Assembly: GCA_964512305.1 (NCBI GenBank)
Contig: CAZEIW010000197.1
Coordinates: forward strand, 1-28,438
From: CAZEIW01 sp964512305
GTDB lineage: Bacteria; Pseudomonadota; Gammaproteobacteria; Burkholderiales; Burkholderiaceae_F
DNA: 28,438 nt
Reading direction: 5' to 3'
In this document: positions 23,759 through 28,438 of the stretch, in pieces
How the letters are laid out: each line of letters begins with the position of its first letter
Position numbering within the stretch: the first letter of the stretch is position 1
Translations under genes and position numbers: made by a program
The notes under the pieces: generated by a model
Seen by the model: the letters and a program-made list of their open reading frames with translations, nothing else
The model's database searches: none
What the model was told of the DNA's origin: nothing

Positions 23759-23783
23759 CAGGGTGCCCCGAGGGGACACCCTG
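23759..23783. terminator. Strong hairpin between convergent genes, likely bidirectional terminator
   Basis: CAGGGTG (23759-23765) pairs with CACCCTG (23777-23783), extended by CCCC/GGGG with one bulged A at 23776. It begins 11 bases after the GlcG/HbpS stop and 17 bases past the esterase stop. There is no T-run, but stem strength and placement support termination. Confidence 0.6.
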
Positions 23784-23799
23784 TCAATCCAGGCAGGGC

Positions 23800-25521
23800 T
23801 CAGTCGTCGTTCGACCCCAGCCCGGCGGCGATCCCGTTCGGGCCCAACTCGAGCAGCTTGCTGTTATTGGTGCACGACCAGTTCGTGCCGTCGTTGTACG
23901 AGCCGGACCCCTTGTATTCCGCCTGCTCGGGATACTTGCACAGCGGCATCGAGCGGTCGATCGGGTTGGCCGGGTTGTTGTTCACGTGGTGGATCGCGAC
24001 GATGCCGTCCGGCCCCTGGCCCGCCTCGACCCAGCTCTCCAGCGCGGTCAGCGTGTCGAACAGGTTCGGTCCGGGCCCGCCGACGCAGTGCTGCATGTCG
24101 GGCACCATGAACAGCCGCACGTGCCCCTGCACTTTCTCGTAGCCGTCGTGAAGGCGCGCCAGATCCTGATAGAACTTCACGGTGCGGAACGCGGGCAGCG
24201 CGGGGTCGCTGAAGCCGTGGAACAGCAACAGCTTGCCGTTGTGCCGGATGAAGCGCGACAGGCGGTGGGGATCGTCGCCGTCGCCGGCCTCGGTGCGCGA
24301 GTCGAAGAACGCGATCGCGCTCCGGTCGACCGTCCCGTCCAGTGAAACCGGGTAGTTGTGCAGGTCGAACCCCGGGTCGCGCTCGACGATGAACTTCAGG
24401 ATGTGGTCGACGAACTGCCACGCGATCGGCGCCGGCGAGAAGCCGGTGCCGCCCCATGGCTCGTTCGCCGTGAAGTCGGTCGGCGCAACGAAGCCCGTGG
24501 TCCAGGCGTCCATCCCGCCGTTGCTGAGATCGCCGACCGCTGCGCCCGGATAGACGAGCGCGCCATTTTCGTCGCGCAGCGCCGTGAAGTAGGCCTTCAG
24601 CGTGTCGACCTGTTCCGGCGTCAGGCAGTTCGACGTGACGCCGTTGCCGCAGGCGAGCGTCGAGGGATCGAACGAGCAGTTGGCCGGGTTCTGGATCAGC
24701 CCGTCCTGTACGCCGTCGGCCGCGTCGCAGCTGGCGAGGATCTTGCTGTCGATCATCGGCAGCAGCGACGCCGGGATATAGGCCTGCTGCGAGCGCAACT
24801 GGACCTTCTGGATCTTGGCCCCCTGGATGATCGTGCGGATGTCCATGAACGGCGCGCCCGCGATGATGCCGTCGAAATCGTCCGGATAACGGGTGGCCTC
24901 GACCATCGCCTGCCGGCCGCCGTTCGAGCAGCCGTCGAAGTACGAGTGGCTGATCGTCTGCGCGCCATAGAACGCGCGCACCAGCGCCTTCGCCGCGACC
25001 GTCACCTGGTGCGTGGCGCGATGGTAGTAGTCGATCAGCTTCGCGCGATCGGCGACGCCGGGCGATTCCAGCGCCCAGGCAGCGTCCGTACCGCCCGCCT
25101 GGTGGCCGGTGTCGGTGATGGCCGTCGCGTAGCCCTTCGCGAGCGACTCGAAGAGATCGACCGGGTTGGCGGCGAAGTCCGCATAGGTGGATCCGGCCAG
25201 TCCGCCGACGCCCCAGAACAGGAACTTGTGGTTCCAGTTCGACGGCAGCTGAAGCTCGAACCCCGCGCTTCCGTCCGGCGCGTTGCCGCCCGTCGTGGTC
25301 ACCGTTCCCGTCACGTCGCAGAACTCGGGGTTCCCGCCGCCCGCGGGAACGTCGACGGCGGTATCGACGGTCACCGCCGTCACGCCGAAGGAGTTCAGCG
25401 ACGCGACCGAGCAGTTCGAGATGGCTGCCGTTGCCTGGTTCGACGCTGCCAGCCCGCATGCGGCGAACGCCGCAAGCAGCACGCGAGCAGCGACCGGGTT
25501 GCGATCGAGATGGTCACTCAT
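23800..25521 (-). CDS. Exported tannase/feruloyl-esterase-family hydrolase
   Basis: A 573-residue protein with a signal peptide (about 14-33, ending NQATAA) and an alpha/beta-hydrolase of the tannase family, which cleaves phenolic-acid esters such as gallates or ferulates. The nucleophile elbow is GCSNGGRQ with Ser199, the acid lies in HGFSDPALP (Asp439) and the base in MQHCVGG (His478). Cys198 and Cys479 flank Ser and His, giving the CS-D-HC arrangement in which a disulfide links the triad residues. FLFWGVGGLAGS probably forms the oxyanion region. ATG 25521 has GGAG seven bases upstream and starts the signal peptide. The substrate is unproven. It would act in the periplasm or outside the cell. 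Confidence 0.9.
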   Translation of the reverse strand: MSDHLDRNPVAARVLLAAFAACGLAASNQATAAISNCSVASLNSFGVTAVTVDTAVDVPAGGGNPEFCDVTGTVTTTGGNAPDGSAGFELQLPSNWNHKFLFWGVGGLAGSTYADFAANPVDLFESLAKGYATAITDTGHQAGGTDAAWALESPGVADRAKLIDYYHRATHQVTVAAKALVRAFYGAQTISHSYFDGCSNGGRQAMVEATRYPDDFDGIIAGAPFMDIRTIIQGAKIQKVQLRSQQAYIPASLLPMIDSKILASCDAADGVQDGLIQNPANCSFDPSTLACGNGVTSNCLTPEQVDTLKAYFTALRDENGALVYPGAAVGDLSNGGMDAWTTGFVAPTDFTANEPWGGTGFSPAPIAWQFVDHILKFIVERDPGFDLHNYPVSLDGTVDRSAIAFFDSRTEAGDGDDPHRLSRFIRHNGKLLLFHGFSDPALPAFRTVKFYQDLARLHDGYEKVQGHVRLFMVPDMQHCVGGPGPNLFDTLTALESWVEAGQGPDGIVAIHHVNNNPANPIDRSMPLCKYPEQAEYKGSGSYNDGTNWSCTNNSKLLELGPNGIAAGLGSNDD

Positions 25522-25601
25522 GGGTTGTCTCCGGGTCTGGACGCCCTCAGGACGCCGATCTTGATTTCTTGTTCGCCGCGGCACCGGCCGCGGGGAGGGC
25601 A

Positions 25602-25632
25602 ATCATGCCGTCCGAGCACCGTCGAGTGTCAA
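25602..25632 (-). promoter_or_regulatory. Candidate sigma-70 promoter for the esterase gene
   Basis: On the minus strand, a perfect TTGACA -35 (25632-25627) preceded by AT-rich sequence, and a CATGAT -10 (25607-25602) at a slightly long 19-base spacing. The leader would be about 75 bases. Confidence 0.45.
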
Positions 25633-25705
25633 TTAGTATCTTTCCCCAGTGATGTCGTCGTCAGTAGGGGCATGAATCGGGAAACCTGGTCTTTGCGCCC
25701 GCTGC

Positions 25706-26197
25706 CTAGGAAGACCCTTTCGGCGACGATGGCCATCCCTTGCCGAGGCGGCGGCGCAGCAGGTGATCGAGCGACACCGCCCCGGGTCCGCGGCACAGCA
25801 GCACCAGCAGCATCGCCGCCCACTGGATGTGAGTCGGCCAGGCCTGCGGATAGACAAAGACCTCGATCACGGCCGTCATTGCGAGCAGAACCAGCGCCGC
25901 TGCCCGGGTGCCCAGGCCGAAGACCAGCAGCACGGGCATCGACAGTTCGATGCTCACCGCCATGTAGGCGGCCATCTCCGGCGGCAGGAGCGGCACCTTG
26001 TATTCGTCGGTGAAGAGCGCGAGCGCCGCATTCCAGTCGTCGAGCTTGGTCGTCGCCGAGTTCCAGAACACGGTCGCGACGGCGGCCCTGAGCGGCAGCG
26101 CCAGCGCCGTGTAGGGAACCCGCTCGAGTAGCGCGATCGCGCGCTGCAGCGGCGGGACAGCGGCGGCCTTGTCGGCCGGTGGGCTCCTGACGATCAT
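25706..26197 (-). CDS. DoxX-family membrane protein of the bufferin-type operon
   Basis: A 163-residue inner-membrane protein with four predicted helices and DoxX-family character: LPLRAAVATVFWNSATTKL in the first, MAVSIELSMPVLLVFGLGTR in the middle, and PQAWPTHIQWAAMLLVLL towards the end. DoxX proteins regularly accompany DUF2282/DUF692/DUF2063 genes and have been proposed to act in redox or in handling of the modified peptide; the exact role is not established. The start is ATG 26197, because GGAG lies six bases upstream. The earlier in-frame ATG 26209 overlaps that site and has no ribosome binding site of its own. It is 18 bp after bufC and is the last gene of the operon. Confidence 0.85.
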   Translation of the reverse strand: MIVRSPPADKAAAVPPLQRAIALLERVPYTALALPLRAAVATVFWNSATTKLDDWNAALALFTDEYKVPLLPPEMAAYMAVSIELSMPVLLVFGLGTRAAALVLLAMTAVIEVFVYPQAWPTHIQWAAMLLVLLCRGPGAVSLDHLLRRRLGKGWPSSPKGSS

Positions 26198-26215
26198 GGA
26201 AATCTCCATCGGGAT

Positions 26216-27004
26216 TCAGTCGTTGAGGGTGTGCGCCAGGTCGAAGCCGGCGAAGCGTCCCGCCGCGAGATGCTCGGCCAGAAGCCGCTCTGGCGCGTCG
26301 TCGCCGGCTCGATCGAGCGCCGCCTGCAGCGGCGCGCCGTCGTACAACGCCGCCACGAGGCGCCAGGACCGCTCGCTCAACCGCTCGACGCGTACGGCCG
26401 AGTCGCGCCGTTCCACCAGCAGGTGAACGGGTCCGTCCGCAAGGTCGATCGCCCGCATTGCATCGTCGTCCTCGTCGAGCACGGCGTGCCAGATCCGGTC
26501 CACGGGCGCGTCGGCCCGCACCAGGCCGACAGAGGGATGGGCGACGAGCCTCAATCGCCGGCTGTCGCCGGCGGAAACGCTCGCCAGCCGCGCGAGGTCG
26601 AGACCCGTCGCGTCGGGTGCATGCAGCGCGCGGCTGACCGACCATTCGAGCGCCGCCACGCAGGGCAGATACGGCAGCGAGAGCGCGGGCGGGAACGCGG
26701 CCAGGAACGAGTCGAACCCCCTGCCGTATTCGTCCAGCCACGCGCTCGCTGCCGGCCGCGCATCGGCGAACGCGTGGGCGGCACCTTCGAAGAACTCCTC
26801 GCCGACCAGCTTTCGCACTGCCGGATAGGTCAGCCGCAGCGCGTTGACCAGCGTCGAGATCGACGTGTTGCGGTAGATCGACAGGCGCGCGGCCGCCTCG
26901 ATGCCGTCGGCGAGGATTTCGCCGGCGGCCGCCTCGAGGTCGCCGTGGCCGAGGCCGGCCAGCATCGCGCGCTGCAGTTCAAGCAGCGATGGCGCTGGTT
27001 TCAT
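26216..27004 (-). CDS. bufC: BufC-like DUF2063 (HvfC-type) partner protein
   Basis: A 262-residue cytoplasmic protein. The N-terminal DUF2063 domain (about 5-95) contains LLELQRAMLAGL, RLSIYRNTSISTLVNALRLT and YPAVRKLVGEEFF; the C-terminal half has PYLPCVAALEWSVSRALHAP and an LSERSWRLVAALYDGAPL segment. In MNIO systems this partner helps the enzyme recognise or hold the precursor peptide. The domain was once annotated as DNA-binding, which is doubtful. GAGGA precedes ATG 27004. The gene overlaps the end of bufB by 26 bases, consistent with coupled translation. The symbol is assigned by analogy with described bufferin clusters. Confidence 0.88.
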   Translation of the reverse strand: MKPAPSLLELQRAMLAGLGHGDLEAAAGEILADGIEAAARLSIYRNTSISTLVNALRLTYPAVRKLVGEEFFEGAAHAFADARPAASAWLDEYGRGFDSFLAAFPPALSLPYLPCVAALEWSVSRALHAPDATGLDLARLASVSAGDSRRLRLVAHPSVGLVRADAPVDRIWHAVLDEDDDAMRAIDLADGPVHLLVERRDSAVRVERLSERSWRLVAALYDGAPLQAALDRAGDDAPERLLAEHLAAGRFAGFDLAHTLND

Positions 27005-27851
27005 GCCGGTCCTCGTCGAGCAGTCCGTCGGCGCAGCGCGCCTCCTCGAGCAGCACGTCGAGCGCGGGGATGTCCGTGTCCCACTCGATCAGGGTCGGGA
27101 CACGGCCGAAGCGGTCGACCGCCTCGCGGTACAGCGCCCAGACCGGCGGCGGCACCCGCGATCCGTGGTCGTCGATCCGCAGCACGCGGCCGCCGCCGAG
27201 ATCGCGCACCGAATGGCCGGCCAGGTGGATCTCGCCGATCGCGGACGGCGGCAGAGCCGCGAGATAGTCCGACGCCGACCATCCGTGATTGCAGGCGCTG
27301 ACATGAATGTTGTTGACGTCGCACAGGATGCCGCAGCCGGTCCGCCGCGCGACGGCGGCGATGAATTCCCACTCGGGGATCGTCGAGTGGCGGTACCGCA
27401 GGTAGCTCGACGGGTTCTCGATCAGCAGGCGGCGCCCGAGGGCCGCCTGAGCGCGCTCGACATTCGCGCAGACGACATCGAGCGCTTCCTCCGTCAGGGG
27501 CAGCGGCAGCAGGTCGGCAAGGTAGGTCTGGTCGACCACGCTCCACGACAGATGCTCCGACACCAGCCCGGGATCGAAGCGGTCGATCAGCGCCCGGATC
27601 CGGGCCAGGTGCGTCGCCGACAGCGCCTCGGCACTTCCCAGCGACAGCCCGACCCCATGCAGTGAGATCGGGTAGTCCAGCCGCACCTGATCCAGGATCG
27701 CGGGCGTCGGCCCGCCGCCCATGTAGTTCTCCGAGTGGACCTCGAACCATGGCACCGCGGGCCGGCCCTCCAGGACCTCCCGGTGATGCGCGAAGCGCAG
27801 CCCGATCCCCGCCCGCGCGGGGATCGGGCCGGTGCCCGGCGCCCGGGACAT
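26979..27851 (-). CDS. bufB: BufB-like DUF692/MNIO multinuclear iron oxidative enzyme
   Basis: A 290-residue TIM-barrel enzyme of the DUF692/MNIO family, which uses a di- or tri-iron centre and oxygen to modify cysteines in ribosomal peptides. Candidate metal ligands are visible throughout: WFEVHSENYMG (35-45), His65 (SLHGVGLSLG), His100 (EHLSW), Glu145-Asn146 (ENPSSY), Asp178, Asn180/181 and His183 (CDVNNIHVSACNHG), Glu207, His209 and His213 (GEIHLAGH), Asp228-His229, and Glu256/Asp258 (EWDTDIP). ATG 27851 begins the family homology; the frame is open to 28028 but overlaps bufA there. It is 34 bp after bufA and overlaps bufC. Its substrate is very likely the adjacent four-Cys peptide. Confidence 0.93.
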   Translation of the reverse strand: MSRAPGTGPIPARAGIGLRFAHHREVLEGRPAVPWFEVHSENYMGGGPTPAILDQVRLDYPISLHGVGLSLGSAEALSATHLARIRALIDRFDPGLVSEHLSWSVVDQTYLADLLPLPLTEEALDVVCANVERAQAALGRRLLIENPSSYLRYRHSTIPEWEFIAAVARRTGCGILCDVNNIHVSACNHGWSASDYLAALPPSAIGEIHLAGHSVRDLGGGRVLRIDDHGSRVPPPVWALYREAVDRFGRVPTLIEWDTDIPALDVLLEEARCADGLLDEDRHETSAIAA

Positions 27852-27885
27852 GTCGCTTGCCACCCGCGGTCCGCGGCGAGCGCGA

Positions 27886-28209
27886 TCAGGAAGCCTTCGT
27901 CCTGCCGCCTTCGATCTTGTTGCAGTCGCCCGCCGGCAGGAGCACGAAAGACTTCGAATCGCGTGCCTTGGTCGCCTGCCCGGCGCACGAATGCGCGCCT
28001 TCGGCGCAGTCGTTCTTTGCCGCCGCATTGATTCCGTAGCACTTCTCGAGCTTGTTGGCCATCGCGCGGGACATGTTGTCCTTGACCACCTGCGGCATGT
28101 CTTCCATGCCTTTCTTCATCTCCTGCGCCGAAACCGGCGCCAGCTGCAGCCCCAGGGCAAGGCCGACGGCGGCCGAAAGGGTCGAAGCAGCGGTTGCGTA
28201 GCGTTTCAT
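27886..28209 (-). CDS. bufA: BufA-like DUF2282 bufferin precursor peptide
   Basis: A 107-residue exported precursor. The signal peptide is about 1-28 (KRYATAAST...APVSA before QE). A Met-rich segment follows (30-50), then the conserved four-Cys core: Cys57 (LEKCYGINAAAK), Cys68 (NDCAEG), Cys75 (HSCAGQ) and Cys96 (GDCNKIEGG). In described bufferins the two middle cysteines become thiooxazole rings made by the MNIO enzyme, while the outer pair forms a disulfide; the peptide is exported and buffers copper. Those modifications are inferred here. GGAG lies eight bases before ATG 28209. It is the first gene of the bufABC-doxX operon and has a candidate ECF-type promoter upstream. Confidence 0.92.
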   Translation of the reverse strand: MKRYATAASTLSAAVGLALGLQLAPVSAQEMKKGMEDMPQVVKDNMSRAMANKLEKCYGINAAAKNDCAEGAHSCAGQATKARDSKSFVLLPAGDCNKIEGGRTKAS

Positions 28210-28258
28210 CGTGTCATCTCCGGTTGAAAGGGGTGGTCCGACGCCGGACCGACCCCTT

Positions 28259-28285
28259 GGTCGCGCGATGCGCGCCGTTCTTACA
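28259..28285 (-). promoter_or_regulatory. Candidate ECF-sigma-type promoter of the buf operon
   Basis: On the minus strand, TGTAAG (28285-28280) is followed after 16 bases by CGACC (28263-28259). The motif and spacing resemble ECF-sigma promoters with a GTAAC-type -35 and a CG-rich -10. The start site would be about 40-45 bases before bufA. It is short and degenerate, so tentative. Confidence 0.35.
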
Positions 28286-28288
28286 ACC

Positions 28289-28305
28289 GGAAATCTCCCC
28301 TTTCC
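28289..28305. repeat. Inverted repeat upstream of the buf promoter
   Basis: GGAAA (28289-28293) and TTTCC (28301-28305) around a 7-base spacer, directly upstream of the candidate -35. This is a possible operator, but the arms are short. Confidence 0.35.
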
Positions 28306-28315
28306 ATGAACCGTA

Positions 28316-28364
28316 GCTCCGAAGGGCGGCGTACCTGGACGTTTGGCGCCTGCAGCTTCGGAGC
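28316..28364. repeat. 9-bp perfect inverted repeat upstream of bufA
   Basis: GCTCCGAAG (28316-28324) and its exact complement CTTCGGAGC (28356-28364) enclose 31 bases. It could be a regulator site or the 3' structure of an upstream transcript. No gene is visible here. Confidence 0.5.
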
Positions 28365-28385
28365 CGAAAAGCGGGAGGATCGGCT

Positions 28386-28412
28386 TCGAGGGGTGGCTGC
28401 GCCCCCCCTCGA
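28386..28412. repeat. 8-bp stem hairpin near the right edge
   Basis: TCGAGGGG (28386-28393) and CCCCTCGA (28405-28412) with an 11-base loop. It may be a terminator of a gene beyond the window. There is no T-run on either side. Confidence 0.4.
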
Positions 28413-28438
28413 GCACCCCCCGCGGCATTCACGGGCGT

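Noticed and set aside
25688..25716. GGTCTT/AAGACC inverted repeat at the end of the DoxX gene as a terminator
   Set aside because: The arms are only six bases with a 17-base loop, they overlap the coding end, and no T-run follows.

Overview
The window is 28.4 kb of very GC-rich, densely coded bacterial DNA. Gene content (ThrH, a fused TRAP permease, an MHS-type MFS carrier, a YdiJ-like FAD/Fe-S dehydrogenase, a tannase/feruloyl-esterase-family protein and a DUF2282/MNIO cluster) fits a betaproteobacterium, probably near Burkholderiales. No rRNA, tRNA or other marker gene confirms this, so taxonomy is an inference. I see no insertion sequence, integrase, phage gene, CRISPR array or tRNA, and the region reads as ordinary chromosome.

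Layout. 1-1972 (minus): NAD biosynthesis, nadC followed by nadA, with nadA running off the left edge. 2070-3476: a small membrane protein, thrH (TTG start with a strong ribosome binding site) and an unrecognised 127-residue protein. 3477-3786: a gap holding two hairpins. 3787-5769 (minus): a short-chain dehydrogenase behind an exported NHL beta-propeller protein; three 12-bp tandem repeats lie in the likely leader. 5962-9033 (plus): a HupE/UreJ-type membrane protein, a Gfo/Idh/MocA-type protein lacking the usual catalytic Lys, and a RidA-family protein. 9058-11202 (minus): a UvrD-like helicase.

11351-13854 (plus): an MlaE-type permease, an MCE/MlaD protein and a lipoprotein, a lipid-trafficking set without its own ATPase. 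13945-16853 (plus): a two-gene TRAP transporter, DctP plus fused DctQM, followed by a 72-residue Cys-rich GDCCVxC protein. 17193-17672 (minus): a NUDIX hydrolase. 17751-19055 (plus): an MHS-family carrier. 19068-22990 (minus): a methyltransferase and a 1015-residue FAD/Fe-S dehydrogenase. 23188-23748 (plus): an exported GlcG/HbpS-like protein. 23800-25521 (minus): an exported tannase-family esterase. A strong hairpin separates the last two.

25706-28209 (minus): the most interesting block. Its four genes match the recently described bufferin architecture: a secreted four-Cys DUF2282 precursor (BufA), a DUF692/MNIO enzyme (BufB), a DUF2063 partner (BufC) and a DoxX membrane protein. This predicts a ribosomally made, post-translationally modified copper-binding peptide. 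A candidate ECF-sigma-type promoter and several inverted repeats lie upstream of it, but no sigma factor gene is in the window.
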